Part shown: in pieces, positions 1-5,206 of the stretch | Layout: each line of letters begins with the position of its first letter | Numbering within the stretch: position 1 is the stretch's first letter | NCBI GenBank assembly: GCA_043810355.1 | Contig: JBDROB010000026.1 | Coordinates: 1 to 5,263 of the forward strand | Reading direction: 5' to 3' | Length of the DNA stretch: 5,263 bases | DNA from: JAZDHV01 sp043810355 | GTDB taxonomy: Archaea; Nanobdellota; Nanobdellia; Woesearchaeales; JAGVYU01 | Position numbers and translations under genes: made by a program | Notes under the pieces: generated by a model | What the model was told of the DNA's origin: nothing | Database searches by the model: none | The model's input: only the letters and a program-made list of their open reading frames with translations

Positions 1-329
1 ATTGCTGCTAGGATAAAGAATAACCCAAAATTTTTCCTGTGCCTGTTGAGGAAATTTCCTCCCTCAATCTTTAATCGCCTTGCTTTATCAGCTCCTCTTC
101 TTCCAAGAGCCCATCCGCCTGCTGCAAGGCCAGCTCCTCCAATGACTATCTTTTTAGGTATTTGGGTTGCTTTGGAATCCTTTACAGTATTGTAGACATT
201 GCTGACTTTTTGGGTTGCAACCCCTGCTTTTTCTTTTGCTTTTCCATAATACTCTCCTGCTCTAGTCCCAGCTCTACTTGCCTTGTCAAATCCTCTAGAA
301 ACCCTGTCTCTAAACCTTTCAAAAACCAT
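1..329 (-). CDS. Partial hypothetical membrane protein (N-terminal 109 codons)
   Basis: Reading leftward from the ATG at 329-327, the frame stays open for 109 codons to the window edge, so the C-terminus is missing. I do not recognise the family. Residues 1-56 are highly charged and Ala/Gly-rich without prolines (FERFRDRVSRGFDKASRAG, then KAKEKAGVATQKV) and look like a long amphipathic helix. Residues 60-76 (KIVIGGAGLAAGGWALG) form a Gly-rich hydrophobic segment, followed by a strongly basic stretch (RRGADKARRLK) and the start of a second hydrophobic segment (FGLFFILAA, 101-109) at the edge. This suggests a membrane-associated protein with a basic cytoplasmic face. The start is supported by a Shine-Dalgarno-like GAGGGT (complement of 336-341) six bases upstream and by an in-frame stop soon before it, with no other ATG between. 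Only 34 bases separate it from the gene upstream, so the two are probably co-transcribed. That this is a gene is fairly sure; its function is unknown. Confidence 0.72.
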   Translation of the reverse strand, partial: MVFERFRDRVSRGFDKASRAGTRAGEYYGKAKEKAGVATQKVSNVYNTVKDSKATQIPKKIVIGGAGLAAGGWALGRRGADKARRLKIEGGNFLNRHRKNFGLFFILAA

Positions 330-363
330 TATATAACCCTCTGCAGTATTGTTAGAACAGAAT

Positions 364-2064
364 TCATTCTAATATAACTTCCATATTGACAATGTTGAGT
401 GTTGTTAAAGGGTATAGCTCTATATAGTTGTTGTCTGCTCTGACCCATGCGCTGATATCTCTTTCATAATAAGGCCTGTTCTGATTTATGTTTGCCAGAT
501 GCCCATTGACATTAATATCTGCTTTTTTTAGCAGGCCATCATCTACAAATTCAATGTATAATGTCGCAGAGTAATCATCTTTTAACACTTCATATTCCTC
601 AACAACAACAGGCTGAAGTCCTGTATCGCAATCAACACTGCTTCCTGATTCTGTTCTGTATCCAAATGAGCAGTCATCACATTCTCCTGAGCTTAGTGCA
701 GATTCACAAACACTGCTTATTCCAGTGATTGGGATATCATCACACCAGTAATTATCTTCACTCTCTTCAAAACAGCAGTCTTTATCATATAGATTGTTGC
801 ATCCGACTGGGCAGTTATCATCAGTGTCATCACCGCACAATCCTTCGCAGTCTTCATCTGGATCTCCTTTATGGTCCTCATATCCTGTCAGGCATCGTGA
901 GCATTTTGCACTGTCAATTGCGCTTACACACCTGTCATCTGCATCATCAGGTTCAATGTCACACCAGTAATTGTCTTGGCTTTCTGCAAAGCAGCAGTCC
1001 TTGTCCCTGTCTTCATTGCATCCCCTTGGGCAGTATCCGTCTATTTCTCCGCATTGCGCTTCTGAAACAACCTCTTCATATCCTTCAAATAATATCCTGT
1101 CCATTTCAAAATATTCAACTATTGATTTTGTTGGTTTTGACTGGAATTCAATCATTACTTGTTCAATGCTGTAGCTTCCTTCTGATGTTGAGAATGTCAC
1201 ATAATTTTCCCCTGCACTGAGCATTCTTCTTGATAATGGTATATAGTATGGATCTGCGCATATAGGTATTGATGAGAAAACATTTTTATTGTTTATTCCA
1301 ACAAGCAATTGTCCTGAGCTTGCCAATCCTCCGCAGTATGGCACAAATTTGAGTGTTGCTTCTTCGATGTTTTCATATTCTGCTTCTGTTAATGTGAATA
1401 TGTTCCTGCTTCTTTGCTGGCTCACATCAGTCACATCTCCTATGATCTTCAGGTCTTCAAGTGAGTATTCATTTGTTGTCCAGAATTTCATTCCTACGCT
1501 TGACACAGAGAATTCAAGTGTATTCTGGTCTTCAAGCATTCTCTTATCTAGCCTTATTGGGTCAATGTTTGTTTTTGTTAATGCATACTCAAATATATTA
1601 TTTCCATTTAATTTAATTGTGAGGACTCCTTTTCTTTTTACTGCAGTCATGCTAAGGTAGATGTTGTTTACATTGTCTGTCTCGTCTAAGGAAAACATGA
1701 CTTCTCTTGATTTTTTGTCAAATATCCCATTCTTGACATATATTGGTGAGAATTCTGTGAGGATTGCTGCATCAGTGGTTTGTGTTATGTATGTGTTTGG
1801 GATTGTCTTGTCCAAAACATCTTGATAAGGGTCTATCCTCCCTACATTTAATGAAAGGAGTGTTTCTTTTTCAAAAACATATCCTGTTCCTGTGCCAGTT
1901 CCAGTGGATGTTCCTCCTGTTCCAGTCCCTCCGCTTGATCCATCACCTAATAAATCTGCCCTTTCCTCTGGCGGAAGAAATAATATATAGAATACAATGA
2001 TAAGTGTGATTATTCCTACTAATGTTGCTGCACTTGATCCTTTCTGCCCCTTTTTGTTATGCAT
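364..2064 (-). CDS. Membrane-anchored extracellular protein with repeated beta-rich modules and a duplicated Cys-rich domain
   Basis: This is a 566-residue protein that I cannot assign to a named family. Residues 1-11 are basic and polar (MHNKKGQKGSS), 12-30 form one membrane helix, and FLPPEER follows. A low-complexity Gly/Ser/Thr linker spans 41-62, so nearly all of the rest probably lies outside the cell on a flexible tether. A pattern of beta strands, then xxINxNG/IKLNGN, then an R-M-L-like or polar turn, then N-x-hydrophobic strands recurs near 146-190, 252-297 and 515-560. It resembles jelly-roll or carbohydrate-binding-type sandwiches, but this is inferred from pattern only. Residues 338-479 hold two copies of a 10-cysteine unit. 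Many acidic residues fit an extracellular, possibly metal-binding surface protein. The frame also has a TTG at 2082-2080 that would add six residues (MFFTAK). I prefer the ATG at 2064 because it places the basic Lys-Gly-Gln motif at the N-terminus. Neither start has a clear ribosome site. The gene ends 34 bases before the next minus-strand gene. Confidence 0.85.
   Translation of the reverse strand: MHNKKGQKGSSAATLVGIITLIIVFYILFLPPEERADLLGDGSSGGTGTGGTSTGTGTGTGYVFEKETLLSLNVGRIDPYQDVLDKTIPNTYITQTTDAAILTEFSPIYVKNGIFDKKSREVMFSLDETDNVNNIYLSMTAVKRKGVLTIKLNGNNIFEYALTKTNIDPIRLDKRMLEDQNTLEFSVSSVGMKFWTTNEYSLEDLKIIGDVTDVSQQRSRNIFTLTEAEYENIEEATLKFVPYCGGLASSGQLLVGINNKNVFSSIPICADPYYIPLSRRMLSAGENYVTFSTSEGSYSIEQVMIEFQSKPTKSIVEYFEMDRILFEGYEEVVSEAQCGEIDGYCPRGCNEDRDKDCCFAESQDNYWCDIEPDDADDRCVSAIDSAKCSRCLTGYEDHKGDPDEDCEGLCGDDTDDNCPVGCNNLYDKDCCFEESEDNYWCDDIPITGISSVCESALSSGECDDCSFGYRTESGSSVDCDTGLQPVVVEEYEVLKDDYSATLYIEFVDDGLLKKADINVNGHLANINQNRPYYERDISAWVRADNNYIELYPLTTLNIVNMEVILE
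628..837 (-). repeat. Cys-rich repeat unit B (protein residues 410-479)
   Basis: This second unit starts four residues after unit A ends. Its cysteines fall at 410, 418, 422, 430, 431, 441, 453, 462, 465 and 479, with spacings 8-4-8-1-10-12-9-3-14, almost the same as unit A. The blocks CPVGCN, DKDCCF and DNYWCD match unit A. The DNA is still visibly similar around 740-820 compared with 960-1040 (for example ACACCAGTAATT in both), so this is an internal duplication and not just convergent cysteine spacing. Confidence 0.85.
847..1053 (-). repeat. Cys-rich repeat unit A (protein residues 338-406)
   Basis: This is the first of two tandem units inside the large anchored protein. Its cysteines fall at residues 338, 345, 349, 357, 358, 368, 379, 388, 391 and 406, giving spacings 7-4-8-1-10-11-9-3-15. 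Key shared blocks are CPxGCN, DKDCCF, DNYWCD and a CxxC at 388-391. Ten cysteines suggest up to five disulfides in an extracellular setting. The acidic loop NEDRDKD could bind calcium, but that is inference. Confidence 0.85.
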
Positions 2065-2199
2065 TTTGGCTGTAAAAAACAATAATTATTTAATTTATGA
2101 ATATATCTATTTAATTTAAAACTATAATATTTGCACTATTTAAAGTTTTTGATTAAAATACATATGCTAAAAAACCTATTAACATTTTAAGTTTAAAAA
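2065..2199. promoter_or_regulatory. AT-rich divergent promoter region between the anchored-protein gene and pelA
   Basis: About 135 bases with very low GC separate the two divergent starts. No clear Shine-Dalgarno sequence precedes either gene. The best shared candidate is TATTTAAAG at 2137-2145. Read on the minus strand it gives AAAAAC followed by CTTTAAATAG, a fair BRE/TATA match for the minus-strand gene. On the plus strand, ATTTAAAG lies about 60 bases before the pelA ATG. A second minus-strand AT block, TTTTAAATTAAATA, is the complement of 2108-2121. The composition is so AT-rich that chance matches are likely, so only the regional assignment is firm. Confidence 0.4.
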
Positions 2200-3264
2200 A
2201 TGAAAATAACCCATCAAAATCTGAAAAAAGGAATAGTCAAGGTTAAGATAGATTCAAATGAGGATCTTTGGTACTTAAGCCATATCATTGACAATGATGA
2301 TATTATCCAAGGTAAGACTATCAGAAAGATCAAGAAATCTGGTTCAGATGAGCGCCAGTCAAATGTCATTAAAAAACCTATCTTCATATCACTCAAGGTT
2401 AGAAAGGTTGAGTTTTCAAAGACATCTGACATTTTGAGAGTGTCTGGAACAATCATAGAAGGCCCTGATGATGTCCCAAAAGGATCTCATCACACTTTCA
2501 ATATTGAGGAAAACTCTGAGATAAAGATCATAAAAGACAGCTGGCTCAGCTTTCAGATTGATAAGCTTAAGGAAGCGTCTAAAGACAAGAAGCCGTCTAT
2601 ACTTCTGGTTATCTTTGACAGGGAGGAAGCAAACATAGCCCTCATGAGGTCACATTCTTATCAGATACTTACACATCTGAAAGGTAAGGTTTCAAAAAAA
2701 GATTCTCCTGAAAAGATTGAAGGAAATTTCTACAAGGAATTGATTGACCATATTCAAGAATATGTTAAAAGATATTCTTTAAAGCATGTCATCCTTGCAT
2801 CTCCATCTTTTTGGAAAGAGGAGCTTCTGAAGGAATTAAAAGATGATGAATTGAGAAAAAAGATTATTCAGGCAACTTGCTCCTCAGTTGACAAGAGTGC
2901 ATTTAATGAAGTCCTTAAGCGAGACGAAGTAAAGGTCGCTTTGCAGGAGGAGAGGATTGCTTCTGAGATCAGGATTGTTGAAAATCTTTTGAGTGAAATT
3001 TCAAAAAATGAATTGGCTGTCTATGGATTGAAAGAGACAAGGCAGGCTGTTGATGCTGGTGCTGTCAGGGATCTTTTGATCAGCAATGACCTTATCATGA
3101 AAAAGAGACAGGATGACTCTTATGGAGAGCTTGATTATCTGATGCGCTCTGTCGACAAGATGAAAGGTGACATCCACATTATAAACTCTGATCATGATGG
3201 TGGAAAAAAGCTCGACGGCCTCGGTGGGATTGGGGGAATCCTTAGGTATAGGTTGAATTATTGA
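2200..3264 (+). CDS. pelA: Pelota / Dom34 mRNA surveillance and ribosome rescue protein
   Basis: This 354-residue protein is a full-length archaeal Pelota, a paralogue of release factor aRF1. With a GTP-bound EF1A-like partner it enters the A site of stalled ribosomes, and ABCE1 then splits the subunits. It is cytoplasmic. The N-terminal Sm-like domain (about 1-125) shows EDLWYLSHIIDNDDIIQGKT and VSGTIIEGP..VPKGSHHTF, which are family hallmarks. The central domain (about 130-255) begins with the hydrophobic strand SILLVIFD and has no GGQ motif, as expected for Pelota and unlike aRF1, so no peptide release is expected. The C-terminal domain (about 258-354) has YGLKETRQAVDAGAVRDLLI and ends with LDGLGGIGGILRYRLNY. 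The late motif reads INSDHDGGKKL where I would expect Ser-x-His-Glu-x-Gly, a conservative change. The ATG at 2200 gives the expected N-terminus; the upstream bases (GTTTAAAAA) contain no Shine-Dalgarno site, so the leader is probably short or initiation is SD-independent. It appears monocistronic. Confidence 0.97.
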   Translation: MKITHQNLKKGIVKVKIDSNEDLWYLSHIIDNDDIIQGKTIRKIKKSGSDERQSNVIKKPIFISLKVRKVEFSKTSDILRVSGTIIEGPDDVPKGSHHTFNIEENSEIKIIKDSWLSFQIDKLKEASKDKKPSILLVIFDREEANIALMRSHSYQILTHLKGKVSKKDSPEKIEGNFYKELIDHIQEYVKRYSLKHVILASPSFWKEELLKELKDDELRKKIIQATCSSVDKSAFNEVLKRDEVKVALQEERIASEIRIVENLLSEISKNELAVYGLKETRQAVDAGAVRDLLISNDLIMKKRQDDSYGELDYLMRSVDKMKGDIHIINSDHDGGKKLDGLGGIGGILRYRLNY

Positions 3265-3280
3265 ATATGCTAATTGTGAT

Positions 3281-3315
3281 TGTATTTTATCATTTGCTAT
3301 TTATTTTTATTTTAT
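3281..3315 (+). terminator. T-rich candidate transcription terminator after pelA
   Basis: Beginning 17 bases after the pelA stop, this stretch has several T runs (TATTTTAT, TATTTATTTTTATTTTA). Archaeal RNA polymerase can terminate at T-rich tracts without a hairpin. The following inverted repeat at 3319-3395 could contribute, but it has no T tract directly after its right arm, so it is not itself a classical intrinsic terminator. The low GC of the region weakens the call. Confidence 0.3.
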
Positions 3316-3318
3316 ATG

Positions 3319-3395
3319 TCAGAAATATACCACTGGTCTGCATGACCAGTGGACAAAAGTCCACAATCCATTTTTGGAGGGTGGTATATTTCTGA
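3319..3395. repeat. Inverted-repeat module 1, possible cloverleaf fold
   Basis: The outer arms TCAGAAATATACCAC (3319-3333) and its exact reverse complement (3381-3395) make a 15-bp stem. The 47 enclosed bases can be almost fully used by three hairpins: TGGTC/GACCA with loop TGCAT (3334-3348), GTGGAC/GTCCAC with loop AAAA (3349-3364), and TCCA/TGGA with loop TTTT (3367-3378). An alternative pairing extends the first hairpin to 9 bp, CCACTGGTC/GACCAGTGG (3330-3338 with 3344-3352), at the expense of the outer stem and the second hairpin. The AT-rich outer stem and GC-richer inner arms could therefore switch between folds. Confidence 0.75.
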
Positions 3396-3403
3396 GCATG
3401 CTC
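3394..3403. repeat. 10-bp perfect palindrome linking the two modules
   Basis: GAGCATGCTC is its own reverse complement. It shares its first two bases with the right arm of module 1 and its last two with the left arm of module 2, so the modules abut through it without unstructured sequence. It could be a dimeric protein site or a product of how the element arose. Confidence 0.7.
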
Positions 3404-3471
3404 AAAGTCGGCAAGGACCACCAGTCAATAGACTGGTGGCATGTTCGCTTCGCTCACCCTGCCGACTTTGA
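3402..3471. repeat. Inverted-repeat module 2, GC-richer stem with inner hairpin
   Basis: The outer arms TCAAAGTCGGCA (3402-3413) and TGCCGACTTTGA (3460-3471) form a perfect 12-bp stem, extendable inward past one mismatch by GG/CC. Inside is a 9-bp hairpin, CCACCAGTC (3418-3426) with GACTGGTGG (3431-3439), loop AATA. The right part, 3440-3459, is not in this hairpin and carries the tandem pentamer TTCGCTTCGC (3444-3453). GGTG at 3435-3438 could instead pair with CACC at 3455-3458. By hand count 38 of 70 bases are G or C, far above the flanking DNA. Confidence 0.75.
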
Positions 3472-3496
3472 CATTATTAATTTAAATATTTTCCTA

Positions 3497-3512
3497 ATCG
3501 AAATATTTATAA
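3497..3512 (+). promoter_or_regulatory. Archaeal BRE/TATA promoter for the envelope operon
   Basis: CGAAA (3499-3503) directly followed by TATTTATAAT (3504-3512 region) is a good match to an archaeal BRE plus TATA box. Transcription would start about 25 bases downstream, near 3530-3536, leaving a leader of roughly 25-30 bases before the ATG at 3561. A purine-rich AAAAAAAGGG at 3542-3551 could act as a weak ribosome site. This would drive 3561 through at least 5263. Confidence 0.55.
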
Positions 3513-3560
3513 TAAATAAGATTTATTTTTGTAATCAGATTAAAAAAAGGGCTGAACATT

Positions 3561-4226
3561 ATGAGGAAAAATGTATTTTTAACATTATCAATATTATTTG
3601 TGTTTCTATTGTTCAATATTCATATGATCTATGGATTAAACATCAGTATTCCTCCCCCTCCATTGCCTGGGCAGGAAGGGGGTAATAATACTAATGCATC
3701 AACTCCTGGTGATGATTTGATTAATGATGGAGGCAGCGGAACAACTTCTACAACCCAATCATCTACTCCTACTTCATCCACTACCTCAACAACTCTTTCA
3801 AGTTCTTCTACTACTTCTACAACTCACTTAAGCTCAACTACTTCGTCGACAACTCAGTCAGGCACTCCAACCACTACTTCAACAACTGAACCTCATGAAG
3901 AGAATCCTTCATCAGTTGGCCTGCCTCTTATTTACATCATTTTTCAGGTCATAACTCTTTTGGCTGTGATAGTTCTTGGAGCTATATCAATAACTACAAG
4001 TGCTAAACTAAAGCATTTATCAAATAAACCTGATGATCATGCATCAATGGATCATGGCCATTCAAATGAATTGCATGAAGATTCTAGCGATATTGTGACT
4101 CTTAGGGATTATGTCAAAAGAAATCTAGAGAAAGGTGTTGAATCTTCTGTCATCAAGGACGCTTTGATAAAAAGTGGCTGGCCTGCTTCTAAGGTTGATC
4201 AAGCATTTGAACAAAGATGGTCATAG
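3561..4226 (+). CDS. Signal-peptide protein with mucin-like Ser/Thr stalk, one TM helix and cytoplasmic helical domain
   Basis: The family is not recognised; the architecture of this 221-residue protein is clear. Residues 1-25 are a Sec-type signal peptide (MRKNVFLTLS start, hydrophobic core, likely cut near YG/LN). A proline patch, IPPPPLPGQ, lies at 30-38. Two N-glycosylation sequons (N42-N-T and N45-A-S) precede a low-complexity Ser/Thr tract at about 59-109, dominated by TTSTT-like units and a likely O-glycosylated stalk. Residues 120-147 form one membrane helix. A His/Asp-rich stretch (DHASMDHGHSNELHED, 159-174) leads to a C-terminal domain (180-216) with LRDYVKRNLEKGV, IKDALIKSGWP and VDQAF. 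This L..Y....L..G......I..AL...GW....V..AF pattern recurs at the ends of many DPANN and CPR membrane proteins and looks like a small helical bundle. The predicted topology is stalk outside, C-terminus inside. The end overlaps the next gene by ten bases. Confidence 0.88.
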   Translation: MRKNVFLTLSILFVFLLFNIHMIYGLNISIPPPPLPGQEGGNNTNASTPGDDLINDGGSGTTSTTQSSTPTSSTTSTTLSSSSTTSTTHLSSTTSSTTQSGTPTTTSTTEPHEENPSSVGLPLIYIIFQVITLLAVIVLGAISITTSAKLKHLSNKPDDHASMDHGHSNELHEDSSDIVTLRDYVKRNLEKGVESSVIKDALIKSGWPASKVDQAFEQRWS

Positions 4227-5206
4227 AAAAAATTCGTTATAGATGGATTAAAAAAAAGATTAGCACTTCTCTTTACATTGGATTTTTCTTCACTTTAGTA
4301 TCTTTTATTGCTTCAATAATACTTTTTCATAAGTCTAATGTAAGGCATCTTGTAGGAATCTCAACAATACTTTTTACAGTTGTCTTGACAACCCCTATCA
4401 TCCTCAGGCTTTTTCAGTATGAGGAGCTGATTGAGAGAAAATCTAGCAAATATTTCCTGAAAAAGCACAGGGGCATAATTGATTTTTTCATATATTATTT
4501 TATTGGGGTGTTTATCATGTTTTTTATCATATCCCTTTTTTTGCCTAGCCTTGTCTTTTCTGAAAACCATTTGTTTGGCCAGAATTATGAGGAAGTTGTT
4601 CCAACTTCAGGCATGTCAAGGCTGCCGCCTCCTCCAGCCCCAAATCAGACTGCTCATATCTTAAGCATTTTGAAGAATAATATTTATATTATGGTTCTCT
4701 CTTTTATCCTTTCTTTATTTTATGGTTCTGGAGCTCTTTTTTTGATTATCCTGAATGCATCTGTGTTTGCATCATCTTTCACAGACATCATCAGGCTGAA
4801 GATCTCTGCTGGTGCAGGCTTTGTCAGCGCCTATTCCTACATCTTTTGCAATCTTTCAGTTTTCTTTTTTCATATGCTCCCTGAGATTGCGTCATATCTT
4901 ATTGCAGCGATTGCTGGTGGTGTTTTTGCATCTGCAGTTGCTAGAGAGAAATTTTTCTCTGACAAGTTTAATATTGTGGCAAAAGATTCATTGATCCTTT
5001 TAGGGATTGCAATACTCCTATTGATTGTATCAAGCATTATTGAAATTAATATTTCAAAAAAATTGTTTGAGATGAATGTTTGCATTGGCACATTGATTCC
5101 AATAATAATTAGTGCCCTTATGATCATAGCCATTATAATCTATGAAGATGGCTTGCAGCAACTGGAGCGCCCATCGAACCATCTATTAGACATGGGAGGT
5201 TTCTAA
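4217..5206 (+). CDS. SpoIIM/DUF95-family polytopic membrane protein
   Basis: This is a 329-residue integral membrane protein. Hydrophobic segments lie at about 19-37, 45-64, 87-112, 156-188, 203-218, 222-241, 258-275 and 288-309. The region from about 155 to 275 matches the SpoIIM/DUF95 family: small-residue-rich helices followed by FFHMLPEIASYLIAAIAGG, which holds the H-x3-E pair (H219, E223) and Gly-rich helix typical of the family. Bacillus SpoIIM works in engulfment with SpoIID and SpoIIP, but archaeal members have no known role and there is no cell-wall hydrolase here, so that function should not be transferred. Between the third and fourth segments, a loop (about 113-150) contains RLPPPPAPNQTA. 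The N-terminal 110 residues, with three helices, extend beyond the core domain. The ATG lies within the last codons of the upstream gene with no separate ribosome site, which suggests translational coupling. A GGAGGT near its end serves the next gene. Confidence 0.85.
   Translation: MVIEKIRYRWIKKKISTSLYIGFFFTLVSFIASIILFHKSNVRHLVGISTILFTVVLTTPIILRLFQYEELIERKSSKYFLKKHRGIIDFFIYYFIGVFIMFFIISLFLPSLVFSENHLFGQNYEEVVPTSGMSRLPPPPAPNQTAHILSILKNNIYIMVLSFILSLFYGSGALFLIILNASVFASSFTDIIRLKISAGAGFVSAYSYIFCNLSVFFFHMLPEIASYLIAAIAGGVFASAVAREKFFSDKFNIVAKDSLILLGIAILLLIVSSIIEINISKKLFEMNVCIGTLIPIIISALMIIAIIIYEDGLQQLERPSNHLLDMGGF
5195..5200 (+). promoter_or_regulatory. Strong Shine-Dalgarno site for the downstream lipoprotein gene
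   Basis: GGAGGT lies inside the last codons of the SpoIIM-family gene, five bases before the ATG at 5206. It is the best ribosome site in the window and fixes the start of the partial gene that overlaps the preceding stop as TAATG. Confidence 0.8.

Larger units (their letters stand above)
3316..3474. repeat. Composite nested inverted-repeat element (two folded modules joined by a palindrome)
   Basis: This element fills most of the 296-base gap between pelA and the next gene. The ends form a 6-bp inverted repeat, ATGTCA at 3316-3321 and TGACAT at 3469-3474. Inside are module 1 (3319-3395), a 10-bp palindrome (3394-3403) and module 2 (3402-3471). Both modules begin TCA and end TGA. Both contain a related 9-bp inner hairpin, with arms CCACTGGTC in module 1 and CCACCAGTC in module 2. 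No target-site duplication is evident at the edges and no transposase is in the window. It could be a MITE- or REP/BIME-like repeat, or a transcribed structured RNA; the sequence alone does not decide. Confidence 0.7.

Noticed and set aside
162..377. 71-residue plus-strand open frame at the left end
   Set aside because: It is antisense to the partial minus-strand gene, which has a Shine-Dalgarno site and sensible composition, and the plus frame is a Cys/Phe/Ser-rich shadow.
729..1220. 163-residue plus-strand open frame
   Set aside because: It lies wholly antisense to the Cys-rich part of the surface protein. Its His/Cys/Leu/Ser-rich composition is what the complement of that coding sequence gives, with no domain or start signal.
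1289..1660. 123-residue plus-strand open frame
   Set aside because: It is antisense to the beta-rich modules of the surface protein, whose reading frame is far better supported, and shows no recognisable domain.
2200..3264. Peptide chain release factor aRF1 instead of Pelota
   Set aside because: The central domain has no GGQ motif and the N-terminal domain is the Sm-like Pelota type (EDLWYL, SGTIIEGP, GSHHTF), so this is Pelota.
3319..3395. tRNA gene or tRNA-like sequence
   Set aside because: The cloverleaf outline is only superficial: the outer stem is 15 bp, the loops are 4-5 bases, and there is no anticodon loop, no TTCRA-type T-loop and no D-loop G pair.
3316..3474. CRISPR array or insertion sequence with its own transposase
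   Set aside because: There are no regularly spaced direct repeats with unique spacers, no transposase frame, and no visible target-site duplication.
3374..3685. 103-residue plus-strand open frame across the inverted-repeat region
   Set aside because: It runs through the right arm of module 1, the palindrome, all of module 2 and the promoter, then overlaps the signal-peptide gene in another frame. Its composition follows the repeats and AT-rich DNA, and no ribosome site fits its start or the inner ATG at 3398.
4870..5133. 87-residue minus-strand open frame
   Set aside because: It lies inside the SpoIIM-family gene on the other strand, whose membrane helices and family motif are clear.
4217..5206. 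Sporulation role for the SpoIIM-family protein
   Set aside because: No other sporulation or wall-hydrolase genes are present and the context is archaeal; family membership alone does not carry the Bacillus function.
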